Assembly (NCBI RefSeq): GCF_000002995.4
Contig: NW_025062479.1
Location: 3,715,221-3,779,220, forward strand
Source of the DNA: Brugia malayi
Taxonomy: Eukaryota > Nematoda > Chromadorea > Rhabditida > Onchocercidae
Direction: 5' to 3'
Length of the DNA stretch: 64,000 bases
Shown: one piece after another, positions 13,301 through 26,800 of the stretch
Numbering within the stretch: position 1 is the first letter of the stretch
Layout of the letters: every line of letters starts with the position of its first letter
Notes under the pieces: model-generated
What the model was told of the DNA's origin: nothing
Databases searched by the model: none
Seen by the model: only the letters and a program-made list of their open reading frames with translations
Position numbers and translations under genes: made by a program

Positions 13301-14603
13301 TATACATCTTCATAAAAAAAAATATTGTCCATATCTTTATATTTATTTTATTTATCATATATATAATCATCATGAGAGGTGCTCAAAACCACCTAAAAAC
13401 CGGTTCTAAATTTATTTTATTGCAGTCCCCTGTTATGCACCAAGTTTTGAAACAATAAAAATTGAGAATTATCAGGATGATCCCTTTTTTTCACTACCAA
13501 TTTCCATTCATTTCTCTTAAATTTAGACCAAAACTTCTTTATTTTCTCGCAAAACAGAACAGTCGTGCACTAGCCATATTTATACTGGTATTTCTTATGT
13601 CTGGTAAAATGAAATATGCAATTTTATTATTGATGTTGGCGCTATTTTTTATTTAATTATGAAGCCTTCAATTATAAAATAAGCGGAGTATGCAAGATGT
13701 AGGAGATAAACCTATTTTTATCTTTAAAAAAACCGAAAAACTTGAGGTTTAACTGAGTGACAGTAAAAATGAAATTAATACTGGCTGCAAATCAAAAATT
13801 TTTTAACTTTCCTTCATAACAAATTAGCTATATTTAATTTATTTAAATTCTACAGCTCATTTGCAACTTTCAATTCACACCTCATAAATAAACGTTCATC
13901 TGGTGCATTGAAAAGTACAATAATGTTATTAAACGTCGTGATTAAAAAACAAAGGATGTTTTTGATAACAAAATCAACGTGGTTCGTCTACTTATTGAGC
14001 AATGTTTATCTTAGCCATACGCATCACATCATACTCAGTCGAACTATGAGATAACTAAACTAATGAAATAATCCGGAGGGAAAATAAATCTTCCTTTTCT
14101 AAATTGAATTCTGCAAATTCATGCCTAGAAAAAACAATTCCAATTTTAATTTTGGAGAGCTATTAAACTTTTCTTTTAAATATAAGTCTAGCTTGATTAT
14201 CAGCATGTTTCAGGTGTCAAATTCAGAAACATTTCTCTAGTTTTTGATATTTTTACACATGTTTGTCACTATTCTGGTTGCAGTTAAATGGTTACGCATT
14301 TTTAGCTATCTTCGATCTTAGCAACGTATTATTTATTTTTAAAGAACTTATGTGCTGGATCAAAGTCATTGGATCAATTTCTAGACTGAGATATTCCAAA
14401 AAGGCTTTTGTTTGATACGAAGGATTTACATAGTTTGAAATCGTATCAAGCAAAAGTTTTATTTATATAAAAACAAGTTAGACAACAAATATGGAAACAA
14501 TATGTGCCACAACCACAACTGTGTTTGAAATAGGGTCTAATTGGAGTAGACTGTAGAGCCGAATAGGTAATACTTTGAAAAAAAGGCGATGATTATTGAT
14601 TGA
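10320..14603. other. AT-rich region without supportable genes
   Basis: This region lies between the phosphatase 5' end and the LTR element and should include the phosphatase promoter. Frames of 60-77 codons at 11135-11368, 11595-11825, 13276-13458 and 13462-13656 are low-complexity and AT-driven. They show no family motifs or convincing splice partners. Confidence 0.5.
10323..10330 (-). promoter_or_regulatory. Possible trans-splice acceptor of the PTP gene
   Basis: On the minus strand attcttag ends at 10323, three bases before the ATG at 10319. It suits a spliced-leader acceptor. A second in-frame ATG at 10298 is the alternative start. Confidence 0.35.
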
Positions 14604-15070
14604 TATTTATTTTATTGAGATAAAGGTTATCTTTGGTCGAATTTATTGAACAGTATTAGAAAGTTTGAGGAAGAAGTTGTAGGAGAGCAGTGAATAACAG
14701 ATTGTTATCTAGAGAACTTAATCTCGATAAAGGATATAATTCCTTATATAATAAGCACTAACTGAATTAACTCTTAATAAGACGCATGTTTTACAATGGA
14801 GATCAGCTAAACAAGGTGCTATTAACCTTATCAATAATCAGACCTGAATGATGAGGTGACAAGCCGTAAAACGAAAGCCTGTTAACTTTGTCAAATTCCA
14901 ATAAAATTTACAGTGAGTGAGGAGTCGACAAACAACAAAAGAGGCCAACTAAATATACAACTGATAATTGTAAACAATTTGTTCTTTGTTAACAAACTTT
15001 ATATAAGGTTGGAATAATTGTCTAAGGAATGTTCAAATAAGATAACCTTTAGTTCTATGGATTTAATACA
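14604..15070 (-). repeat. 3' LTR of the BEL/Pao element
   Basis: On the minus strand the repeat begins TGTATTAAATCCATAG. It aligns along its length with 19448-19878, sharing GGAGAGCAGTGAAT, ACAGATTGTTATCTAGA, AAGGATATAATTCCTTATA and GTTCTTTGTTAACAAAC. Many substitutions and indels separate the two copies, so the insertion is old. The outer end is placed by alignment and may be off by several bases. Confidence 0.8.
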
Positions 15071-15488
15071 CTTTTATTTCTTTTTCCGACATTCCTGACT
15101 GAAAGACGGAAACTTTCAAGAAGAAGAATTGATTGCATTGGTCTGAGTTCGTCGTTTTGTACCAGTTCTAATTCTAGTAGAGAGACAAGTTCTTGTTCAT
15201 CGACTCCTCGGATTGTCATACTTCGTTGGTTGCGTTGTTGAATTTTCTTCATCGTGGACTATCATCAAGAGGTACAGTTTCATATCCATTGGTCACTTGA
15301 GGACACTTCTCTATCTCTTTAATCTCATACACCGCGAGAAACTTGAGTAATATAATTTCCTCCTTATGAGGTATTCTTGCTATTACATTTCTTAGAGATC
15401 TCTTTTAGGTCACTCTCGAAGACTGGTTAAATACTCATTTCTCCATATATCTCTATGTATCCAAGATCTTGAGGGTGTGTGACCAATA

Positions 15489-15689
15489 TTAATAAGTTTT
15501 TCTTTGGTACTTAGTAGGGAGAAAATTCTTCTTGATCATAGTGGTTAGTAATTGGGTCGAGCGTATGATTATGCAATCTTCAAAGTTTACGTAAGTCAGT
15601 GGCCGAGTGTTTAACATACCTTTTATTTCTACTATTAGTTTTGTTAATTCCCTTTTCCATAATGACTTCCTTCCAATGTCTCTTTTCAT
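15489..15689 (-). pseudogene. Integrase remnant of the BEL/Pao element
   Basis: A minus-strand frame reads GRKSLWKRELTKL...MLNTRPLTYVNFED, the end of the Pao integrase core where the chain usually continues into RPIDFL. Here the equivalent is RSTQLL and the frame soon stops. Further on, about 15460-15400, W..IW.NEYLTSLRE matches the integrase C-terminal block. No full catalytic triad can be read without frameshifts. Confidence 0.75.
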
Positions 15690-17122
15690 TGCTCTTTTCA
15701 GTTATTTCTCTTATAATCTCTTCTACTCCATGGAGCTCTTAGCATGATGTTCTTCTAGATCATTCTTTATTTGTCAGGAAATTTGTTTATTGTGTATTTC
15801 ATTTCGTAATGATGGGCGATGAATCTTCTTTATATGTGTAGAGAACTTTTGACAGATGAACTTTCTACCGGTTCTAAATGCGCTTCTCTTGTTGTGAAAT
15901 TTATGAAGAGAGCTATCCTTCTTTTAGCTATGCTGATATGAGTTTTGATAAAAAGAGGAACCATACGACCCAGTCCAACGTGTGTAAATGTTTGAGAGTG
16001 CATGACTCGAATTTCTGGAAGGTTAGGCTGACCGGGTTTGTTTCGCTTAATTTCTGTTCTACCTTTTGATATCCAGAATTTTGTCCTTAATTTTGAAAGT
16101 GTATGGACAATTTCAGCGTAACGTAAAACCTTGTGCTGCTATTGTATGAAAAGTACAGTTATGGGAATTATGTTACAAAAAGTAAATTGGATATAAACTG
16201 TCCTCATTCAATTCGGAATTTCCAATCGACTTTTGGATTTCCAATAGCAGTTTTCTTTATCGTAATATGGATTCCATTTATTAATTTGCAATCATCTGTT
16301 GCAAGTTGACCGTTTATCGTTGATAAGATTGTAGCTATGGTATTTGTCTTCTTGCTGTAATTTTATGAATTTAAGAGTTCATCATGCAATAGTCTTTAGT
16401 AATTTTAACACTGACTAAAACGATTTGCATCTGTAAATTTAAAACTTTTTCTTATAATTTTTTTTGTTGCTTTTACGATAGGGATTTCACTTTCTTCATT
16501 TGCTATGGCTATTATGGCTAGTTGATTTCCCCCTTTTCCAGCAACGGTCGTCCTTTCCACTATATTTCATAGTTCGGGAACGGTCCTGGATTCAGTGTAG
16601 TAGACATTTACTTCCAGTCTGACCATAAAGTTACTGGTGCATTTTCGAGACCTAACTGATTTATTACAAAATGGACAATAAGTATTGCTAATAACTCCAT
16701 TCAAAGTATACTGATGCCTTTAATTGGTACGATTCAGTATTAAATAAATTAAATATCAAGGACTACGCGTGTATACAGCCGCAGAATAGGCCACAGTTGA
16801 TGTATCGGTGATGACATGGAGTTGCGCTTGCTCTGAGCAATATGTCACTTTTATGTTTATGTTTGTTGATTATTTGTTTATCGGAGATTCCCACGTTTCT
16901 TTGTCTTCTTCACTTATAGATTGATCCCAAGCATTATTTTTTCATGAAATTTGAAGAAAAAATTTGGATTACGTGATAATCAGAATGAGGAATCTCATTG
17001 GGTCGGATTGAGGTGTTCTAAAATGTAAAATTGTTCTTTTTGTTAGATCCCTTTCATTCCAGGGTTTTAAGATGACTTGGATGACATCCTTTTTGGAATT
17101 CCTATCAACACCAAGAATTTTC

Positions 17123-17562
17123 TTAAATAATTTTGCTCATTATCACTTGAAAGAAATTCCCTTCTTTATAATTTTTGAGTGCTTCTTGGATTTCTTTAGT
17201 TAGTAATAACATTGTCAACACAGAGATTTTTTCAGATTTCCGAGATAATTTCGCTTCCTTGAGTTCATAGATAATAGTTGAAAGTTGGATGATGATATCC
17301 CTTAACCAGAGGAATCGAATGTAATTTCGCTCTGATAGAAATAATTCCAGTTGCATTCCATCATTTTGAATCGAAACAATGCACCTGCTAAATCATTGAA
17401 TGTAATTGGACCGTGGTATAGAACAGAAAATCGTTCAAACTTACCATTCTTTTGAGGTCGGCAAAAGCATCGTAAATGATTCTTAATTTTATTGTTGATT
17501 TGCCGATTCGGTATTAATACCTCATGATGGGGCAAATAGTATATAACGCCAACCTGGATCAT
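17123..17562 (-). pseudogene. Reverse transcriptase remnant of the BEL/Pao element
   Basis: Two overlapping minus-strand frames carry consecutive pieces of a Pao reverse transcriptase: YYLPHHEVLIPNRQ, a frameshifted RIIYDAFAD block, GPITFNDLAGALFRFKMME, then LSERNYIRFLWLRD and a later IQEALKNYKEGNFF. The need to switch frames shows several indels. It cannot encode an active enzyme. Confidence 0.75.
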
Positions 17563-18141
17563 TTGCGATTGTCTAAGGTTACTTCTTCAATGATATTGGA
17601 TTTTATTTATTCTTCAACTATATTATTGTATCGATTAAGTAGCAGTTTATCGGTTTGAAGTTGTTAATGTCTTCAATCTCTCAAGGTAAAAACCATAATT
17701 ATCATTTAGGATAACATTTGAATCTTTCCTAAGTCAAGATGCTTGATATTTTCCATTTTGTTTAGTAATAGTTTCTTTGAAATGTTCAGCGTCTGTTCGT
17801 CATTATGAGTATTGGGTTGTTCCTGAATGTCTATGAGTTCTAATTTCCAGAAATGGTTTGGTTCTGAACAGACGTGATATCAAATTTGATTTGGTCTTTG
17901 TCATAATTAGATGTATCCATTTCCAATTATTATAAAACCAACCTTTGTGGGGATTGCATAGAATCCTGATACCATATTGTAGCTTTGGTTTGGCGATATG
18001 AAATTAAAAAACTAGTCAGCCCAATAAATATATCGAACCTTTTCCAATATCCTCTTTCCTCATCTAGCAATTCTTGAGATATCATACGTGGCAAATCATG
18101 GTGGCTCTATTTAACTACTTGTAGTTTTTCTATTAGGCGAT

Positions 18142-18568
18142 CTAACCGTAAGCATTAATAGGTATACTTTTAGATTCCAAAGTTCTTACTCCTTTTTCCA
18201 CTTTTGTAATCTGACATGATTTTGGAGTTTTGTTACTAAATGAAAAGAATTTCAAATCAAGATTTCCTTTACTGGAACCTATTAATTGCGTAAATTTCTT
18301 GGACAACGTCGTACTATGAGAAACTTTACGGTGGAAACAAGGAAGTTTCCCTTTTTTGCAATCACTTGTTGCAATTCTTTCGAAAACATTTGAAACATGT
18401 GACAATTCCCCTCAAACGTTCCATACGGAGCTTAAGCCTGGGATAAATGTTACATTCATTATTCCAATGGTCCTTGTTGCTGCTAGTTTTTCCCCTCAGA
18501 TGAATTTCCTTTAATTCTAGGACTTCAATTTGGATGATTTGGTTGGAAAAAAATGTCATCCTTAACAT
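18142..18568 (-). pseudogene. Gag zinc-knuckle remnant of the BEL/Pao element
   Basis: Overlapping minus-strand frames carry DHWNNECNIYP, LKLRMERLRG and a CFKCFRKN...DCKKGKLPCFH stretch. This is the cysteine-rich end of a Pao gag with two knuckles. The second knuckle has lost cysteines (CFHRK and TTLS where a C would be expected). A frame change separates the two knuckles. Confidence 0.7.
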
Positions 18569-19447
18569 TATGTTTAATTAGTTTCTTTTATGGATCGATC
18601 ATCTTGTTGATTCTGACTTTACTTGGTACATCTTGTCCAATATCCAAACCGGTAGTTTATTTTCAATTGCAATTTCGATACTTTGATCCTTTAACTTCTC
18701 AGCAATGGCTTCCAATTATCGAAATAATCTTTCTATTGCTTCAGTAATTGCTTTCCAGTCACGATCATTTCTTCTGATGGAATGTATTTCATTGTAAATT
18801 GATTCTTTATAATGAAAGTTTTATCATACTTCTTTGCAAATATGACTTCGTAGTAATACTTTAAGAAAAAACATCAGATAGTTTAGTTTCTGAATATTTG
18901 GAAATGTTTTGATCATGAACTGCTGCACTGAATCAATCACCACTAAATGCTATTAGTATAGGTTTACTGTTGCGTTATTGGTGGAGACCACTTTTCCATT
19001 TGAGGTTGACTATCCGATATCTTCTTTACTTGATCCTTGGTATTATTTACTACTTCACAATCCTTCCTATACATTTGCAAAGTAATGATAACTTCTCTTG
19101 TATTAGTTATTAAATTCTTTTGCATTAGTTGACAATAGTTTAATTTCTGAATGTCTGGGATGTTACATTAGCTATTAAATTTAAGTTAATTAAAATTTAA
19201 CTATAACAATCAAGACGTCAAATAATTTTTTTGATGACTCGCAATTTGATTTTGCATTACTTTAAGTTCTCGTGGAAGCGTTCGATCCAGTGAAGCTACA
19301 TTGAGTTCGTTTACTTACTCAGAAGTTTTCGGGTCTTTTTAGTATTTCGGTTTCTTTCATCAAAACCAAACAACTGTCATCGTCTGATTCAGGTAGATTG
19401 TAGCTTCGAATAATTATTATTTTGCAGAGAAGACGACATTTGAAAAA

Positions 19448-19878
19448 TGTTTATTTCAATGAGATAAAAAATACCATTGACCATAGTTATAGAACAATAT
19501 TAGGAGAGCAGTGAATGACAGATTGTTATCTAGAAAACTTAACCTCAATAAAAGGATATAATTCCTTATACAGTGAGCATTAACTGATAACAAGACGCAT
19601 GATTTGAAATATCGCAGAGGAGGTCAGGTAAACGATGCCAAATTCGAGTATAATTTACAGTTAGTAAGGAACCGACAAACAAAAGAGGTCAACTAAATGA
19701 GGAGCTGATCCAGCACGTGTTCTTTGTTAACAAACAATGCAAGTTAAGTAACAATGTAAATAAACTCAGCTATATGGATGATGAATATTGGATAAATGAT
19801 TTCTTAGGTAAAAATTTGCATTACAAAGTCCAAAGAATGTTCAAACAAAAGAATCTTTAGCTCTGTGGATGTAATATA
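19448..19878 (-). repeat. 5' LTR of the BEL/Pao element
   Basis: This is the right-hand partner of the repeat at 14604-15070, about 431 bases against 467. The inner edge, on the minus strand, is near AATAAACA followed by TTTTTCAAATG. I could not identify a tRNA primer-binding site with confidence. Confidence 0.8.
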
Positions 19879-20959
19879 ATTTTAAGTAAAAGATAAACAT
19901 TATCTGAGAATGACAGATCTTTACTCGTTGTCATCGTGAAGTTTGCTGTAAGTGTAATTTCCATTATATAAACAATTAAAACTATTGTCTGCTCAGTTTT
20001 TGATATTGCAAGTTTTAATTCCGTTTGTCTCAGCACTCTTTCGCTTAGTTCGCCTATGTGTCAGTGCGACAATTTAGCGAACAGTTAATGGACTGCTGGT
20101 ATATTTATAGTCACTTTGTTCATTTCTTCCCTATTTTTATATAAGCGCGATATTGGACGATGTCATTAAAGAACAAGAAAGCTATTACCGACGTTTGAAG
20201 TTATAACAACAAGAATTACAAATGAAAACTTTCCCAACATTGCTTCTATACGTAAGAAAAATTTGCAAACTTTGTAAAAAATTCAGCTATATTTCTGGTT
20301 ATTTACTATGTATATTTAAAACACTTCAAACGCTTGCAATTTTATCGTTTTTGTGTCGTAGCAAACACTTTTAATAAATCTTCAAATAAATCTATGTAAA
20401 GCAACAGTGTCACAGAGAGCTTAATTGGCTATAAAGCCATATCACAGGCTCTTCGTTCCTGTCATGGTCTTTTACCATAAAATTCATGAACAAAGGAAAT
20501 CTGATGGCCATGTTATCTTTCATTGATGCGTATTTTGTTTTTCTCATAATTTTTCGCAACTCTATGATAAATAATAGCTCTTTTGTGTTGGATTGCTTAA
20601 AAGAAGAGGGCGATGAGAAATTAAATTTTACTTTAATTTCTTTCATTCGAATTTGAAACGGACTTTATGGAGAATTTTTTACACACTTTGTTTTTGATGC
20701 GTCTAAAGTAAACGGTATGGCCATTATTTGGATTATTTGGAGATTATTTTTGTCGACATACAGGACGTATTGTCTAGTTCTAGAACTCATTTCTAGACAG
20801 AAATCTGAAGTATAATAAAAGTGAATGGAAAATTTTACGAACAGAAATGAGATGTATACCACATCTTCGATATTTTAGCAAATAGAAGTACCGAAAACCT
20901 AAATTTATAAACTATATATTTTAGCGCTTAAATAGAAAAATAACTGAACGATATTTAAA
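19879..20959. other. Gap between LTR element and 7TM receptor gene
   Basis: This is the 3' flank of the receptor gene on the minus strand. Minus-strand frames at 20410-20646 and 20665-20862 have no recognisable domains or splice partners. No clear AATAAA was picked out downstream of the receptor stop. Confidence 0.45.
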
Positions 20960-23851
20960 TTAAACAATTAAAGTATCATTTTTATCGATAACAATGATAT
21001 TATCATTAACAAACAATTGTCGTTGAGGTTTTTTCAATGCTAATGTTATTGCGATGTTAGTTACATCATTATTATCTGCTGTGGCACTATCACTTGCCAT
21101 TGTCATATTCACTGAGGCTGCTGTTGAATTTAACACAACTTTTGCAACCGTAGTATTGTTGGCATCGGATGTTCTGGCTGTTAGCAAGTCATGTCCAGTC
21201 TGTGTTGTTGAAGCTTCACAATGGCCATCATGTTGACCGCTACTACCACTGTTTCCCGTTGACGGGTGGTTTTTAGCTGTATACTTGAACAATTTATTAG
21301 ACGTTAACATACATCCATGATGCGTTGGAGGAACTGTTTTCGCACTCGAATTACATAACAAACGACCTATTTCATGCCGTAACTGCAAGTAAAATATTCC
21401 TACTATACATAAAGCTTGATTTTAGCTCCACTAAATTTATCTTTAAATATAACTCATTCTTTGTTTATTGGTATAATGAAAAAAAAAAAAAAGCTTCAGA
21501 AAGAAACCTGAGTATTGAAGAGTAAATATACTGTCGGATTGATAGAGTTATTTATGAAAAACAGCGAAGTCATAACAAAGTAAGCCCATTTTGATTCAGA
21601 TATATGAGGAAGCCACTGCCATGTTGTCCAGGTCAGTAGAAAAACCAATGAAACCAGAAAAAACTAAAACTTTTATCAAGACTTGAAACAACAATGATTT
21701 GCAAAACTTTCTAGCAGTATCAAATTCAAAATGAAACAAATTTAATTCGTTTACTTGTATGAAAAGTCTCATCTCTTTTTTGCTAATTTGTCCACGTGCT
21801 GTTCTAAAACTGTTCGATCTCAGGTATGGATCACTACCACTTTCTAAGCGGCTGTCTTCTATCTGCAAACATACCAAACCAGTAACATTCTTTATAAAAA
21901 TCTGAATTAAGAATTCAAAGTTTGTTTCAAAATTCCTTCCGTAGACATCATTTTGCAAAATTAAAAGTGCTAAAATCATTAATAGTATTTGCAAAAAGTT
22001 TTCAAATCATCGAACAAAATACTTTATACAGTTACTTAGCAGATTTGTATTTAATGCATTGCGACTGCGATACTGAGGATATTTTTTATTTTTAAATTAA
22101 GAAGGAATTAGGTTTGATGATTAAAAGATTACCATTAACTGATGTTTAGCCATTGCTTGGCTACTTTCCCGCACTTTGTAGATAATTATTGCGTAAGAAA
22201 TAATCATAACTAGCAAAGACAAGCTGTTGACACCCACATCAATATATTTATACCTAAAAATGATGCGTGTTTGAGTTCATAAAAAATTGCAAAACATGAA
22301 TTACTTTTTAAAGCTTGCTTAATTTATTTCAAAATGTCAATTTAAATCGAAATTCTCCTCTTCTGTGTTTTCTAAACTTTACTTTACTAAAACTGCAGAT
22401 GATCCACCTCACTAAGTAAGTGACTTCTGATTTATTTTTAATGGCAATAGTATCTTAAATAGAAGTGAAACTCTTTATTGCATTAAAATGAATTAAGTAA
22501 TAATGTTAGAGGTAAATTTAGTTTTGTAGAACGGTTTGACGGTTTCTAGCTAAATGCTTGATTAAACTTTCTCATATTCCGTTTCTTATTTCACTCTTTT
22601 TAGTTCTTCAGAAGAATAAGAGGAAAGCACAGTTAAATCATACCCCAAATTACATTACATTCCATGTTATGCTACTATGGAATTTAATTAGGAAGAATAA
22701 TCAGATCAAAGATTCTCAAAATATCCTTCCACCAATTGTCATTATCAACCTCAGGTGTAATGAAATTCCAGATCTTCAAAGCCTATGCAGCTGCGATTCA
22801 TTCTCTTACGAACGAACACAATCAGCCTCAAGATCCAAGCAACTCCTATGAGGAAATCGATTTTACAATGATTTCGTTATTATTAAAATTACGCAACGTT
22901 TCCGCAATGTGCCGCTTTGAAGGCAAAATTGCTCTTATAAATCAATATAATATGTAGTACTTACAGAAAAACACTGCCAGGATTCCAACGAAAAAAAAAC
23001 AAATTAAATTAAGATTTCATGGAAATAGCAAAAAATTAGCTATTCTCGTCAAAATTAATTTCGAAATCCGTATAAAACATCAACACTTTGTTGTGAATAC
23101 CCTATTCTCTGCAACGTTTTTTCAGTTTCTGTACCGACCTTCAAATGGGTAACTGCATCTTATAAAATGTTTCTGATGTTATTAAGAAAGTTTGGTCCGT
23201 TACAATTCTGATTTATCTGTTTTTAATTACCTCGCTGTTGCACAATGGTCTTTTGCTACTTTAAAGCAACAGGCTACAACTTGTCACTACGTGTGGAAAA
23301 ATACCAAAAAGCTTATCGTAACATAAATTAAAATTCTGCATTTCAGGGGAGATATCCGCAATGTATCACCAGCCAATCAAATAAAGCTATCATGCGAAAA
23401 AGAAGTACACATGACACTAAATGCAAATGGAATCAACTCGGTATTCAATAGTGCAGCAAGCATAATGAAAAATATTCCGCTTATAAAATCTTTTATCATA
23501 ATGGATCGTTTGGAGCTTGTGGGGTTGAAATTGTTAGCTATGATATTGGCATTATCAATTTCGATAAATCTAATAAGTCTTAGTTCAAATTAAATGAGTC
23601 AAATCTGCTCAGACATGAAATTATTAGTCACAAGTTTGCAACGAAATAGTACACAATACATATATCAATGCATGCATTTCTTTTTACTTCACCTCATATG
23701 ACAGACATGAAATAGTTTCTACCGTAATATCACATGCCATTTTCAAATTCACTCCAACAATTTATGCCAGTAATGAAGTATTGAATGTGAGTGTTGTCTA
23801 ACTCAGGATAGAACAGGAATAATATTGGTCCTTGCACTGTAAGGCTTGAAA

Positions 23852-23888
<37 letters not shown>

Positions 23889-26800
23889 TAAATGAAATAA
23901 AATGACACGACTAAAAAATATGACATATGAATATCGGACATGCATCAAACATTTTAAGTGATGATTTCTCTCGCTTTGAGGTATTTCTACATTTTTGAAT
24001 TTTTTGTCCAGGAGAGTCAATTATAGTCGATCTTAATTTTGAGTTATCAGTCGTTGCTCTGAAATTTATTACATCTATTTTTGCTTTCCAAAAAGCTCCA
24101 TGAATATGACAAATTCATTTAATTGGAAACGTCATGTTTGCAAAAGTATGTAGTGAACAACCAAAACCTCTTACATGCAACCAACACTTTTGCATCACAA
24201 AATGCAATTAATATGAACATGTGGCATGCATCAAATACTTTAATTGATGACTATTTAAGAAAAATTTCGGAAAAAATAATTGCAATCGTTCCTTATTATA
24301 CTTATTTAGTTAGTTATATCTAATATTTTTATTTCTTCTCTATATGATGCTTTAATGACTACGTGTCCTAATCTAATTCCTCCCAAATGAATACTTTGAC
24401 TCTGTGAAAAATTAATGCTTATTTACATCATTAATATATTTCCATCATTCTATCATCTATGTTTTTAATCAAACAGTTCAATATTGATTCCTTATTTAAT
24501 ACAATGCCTTTATCTCCCGTATTTCAAATGTACTGAGGTATGCATTGCATTTGCCATCCAATTTTTTTTTTTTTATTTGCTTATTATTCTACTTCACTAT
24601 CCATTGTTACTAAACTGGAAAGCTTTTAAAAGTGATAAATCATAGTAATATATCAAAAGGAAAAATAGAAGACAAGAAAAAAGTGAGAAATTATTTAACT
24701 ATTACTGTTATTAGAATTTGTTTAAACAATACGACACTAGTATTTCTTCATAAATTTACAAAAAAAAAAGTTTTGATTCTTTTTTACTTAATTTTCTACT
24801 AAACAGAATTTACTTTAATACTTTTTGTAAATTTCTAAAGAAAATGTAAATATCACATGATATGAGAATACTTCAATAATTATTCAAACTCAGTTCAAAA
24901 ATAGTCATATTTGTTTCACTCACTAATTTAGTTTTCTTTTTCTCTAATTTATTTAGGCTTTGAGATTTCAATGAAAACAACTGTTTAGAAGTAATTCATC
25001 TAACTTTAAAAAATGTTCAATTTTCAGCGGTAGGTACTTTCTCCTTTCCTATTCCTCTTTATAATTCATAGCTTTCGTCCTCGTTTATCTTTTATCATTT
25101 CATATACTATTACCACTTCTTATTTTCAACTTCCTACTGTGTCGGTATTTCTTAACATAGCCATCATATGAATTATAAGATATAACCACTGTTGACACTT
25201 ATTTCCTTATTGTTTATGCTTTACATGAATATTACATATATTTTATATATTCATCGGTTATTCGTAACGTATAAAATATTCCTCGTATTTTTCACACCAC
25301 CACTAATCCTGGGACTTAATATATAGTAAAATCTCCTAAGATTTCGCTATATTCGAATGTAGTTCTAACAATGCGACGTTTTATTATGTAAATAATCTTT
25401 GTGATACAATAAGTAGGAAAAATAGAAAATGTTACCAGGTATCCATAGGATCATAGACAGTGATGTAGTAATCAGAGTTCCATAATGTATGACAGCATGG
25501 GAATAATGTTGGCAAAGATACAGCAAAACCTAATGCATAACCAAACAATATTGCAAGCAGTGCTTTTCGTGGTGAAAATAGCCATTTATATTCCATTGGA
25601 TAAACTATGCTCACAAATCTGCAAGTTGTTTCTTTAGAAATGTGGAAATTGTATTAGCTATGCAAATAATCAAATATAAGAGTTTACCCAGGTATAAGAA
25701 TAATAGATATTTTCATATCTGAACACAAAACTTAGAGAAACTAATAAGGGAAGCTGAACTTATTACTGGATAAACATTATCTTCATGAGCCTCACTCGAG
25801 ATTTGTCGATTAACATATATGCATTCATAGAAGAGCATGTTAGCTAAACGATTCGTAACTTGTTTTTCAACAAGAATTTCAGATAAAATTTCAAAAATAA
25901 AATAACAAACCTGTTACATGCCATAAGGCCTAACTGTAAAACAGCTGTATACCAAAATAAATCATAGAAGAATATCATAAGTACATTGCGAACTGAGTGA
26001 AAATCTAGGAAGGCACTATGAAAAGCCGTCGCAGGCACGAGATGAGCTAGACTAATCACTACCATTATTATATCGCAGGTAGCCAACGACGTTATAAACC
26101 AGTAGCTGAAATCAAATATTCACATGTACGATAATAATAGCACAAATATAAATTTTTTAAAGAAAATTGAGAAATCAATTCAGATCTTAGATCATAGTTT
26201 ATGAATTCCGATTAACAAAGAGCTAAGTAATGGAAATTCTGATTGTTCTGACTCATTGAATCGCTGTTAATTTAAATATCATAAATTATACTTCTTTCCA
26301 AGGATTTTCCTTTGATGATTTTGATTGCAAAAATTTTTCCATATCCTTATCATGTGTAAAAATGCATGACGTGATGTAAATAAATTAATTTATAAGAGAG
26401 ATGTCATTTAAAAATAAAATATCGCTAGCTTTTTAGTACTTCCCTCTTTTCAACGACTATCAAGAAATTTAAAAATAGTTCATATGAGGCGGATAGATAG
26501 AGCTTCACTGGAAGTGTTGTCTCACTCACTCGCCAAATCGGCAAATCCTAAACTTTATATCCTTCTCTTCTCTCCTCTCTTTCTCTAAAAAGCACATATC
26601 GACTTACTTCGCATTCCTAACTTCACTTCAACTATATAAATACTCCAGCAATGATCGCTAGTGAAATATGAAAAAAATGTTTCCAAAAAATGAACTTGCA
26701 ATAATCAAAGAATCTAATTTTAGAAAAAAGAATTAAGTACAGAACCTATTGATGTAATGCAAATACTTGCTGCAAGCTTCATGTCACTACTATATGCAAT

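Larger units (their letters stand above)
14604..19878 (-). mobile_element. Degenerate BEL/Pao LTR retrotransposon
   Basis: The element is about 5.3 kb, bounded by two diverged long terminal repeats, with gag-pol remnants on the minus strand in the order zinc knuckle (about 18570-18140), reverse transcriptase (about 17560-17120), integrase (about 15690-15490) and integrase C-terminus (about 15460-15400). All domains are broken by frameshifts and stops, so it is an old, inactive copy. Pao-family features are the YYLPHHEV reverse-transcriptase entry, a frameshifted RIIYDA block, GPITFNDLAGALFRF, and the integrase stretch NTRPLTYV followed by W..IW.NEYLTSLRE. I saw no matching target-site duplication at the edges. 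The family call rests on remembered motifs, not a search. Confidence 0.85.

Noticed and set aside
15878..16069. Plus-strand frame inside the retroelement
   Set aside because: It runs opposite to the gag-pol direction, has no motif, and overlaps degraded pol sequence.
21054..21236. Plus-strand frame opposite the receptor tail
   Set aside because: It is the antisense shadow of the long last exon of the 7TM receptor; its hydrophobic look comes from the Asn/Ser/Thr-rich codons on the other strand.
23851..23884. Poly-A run as evidence of a retroposed gene
   Set aside because: No coding or SINE-like sequence precedes it; homopolymers of 10-25 bases are common across the window.
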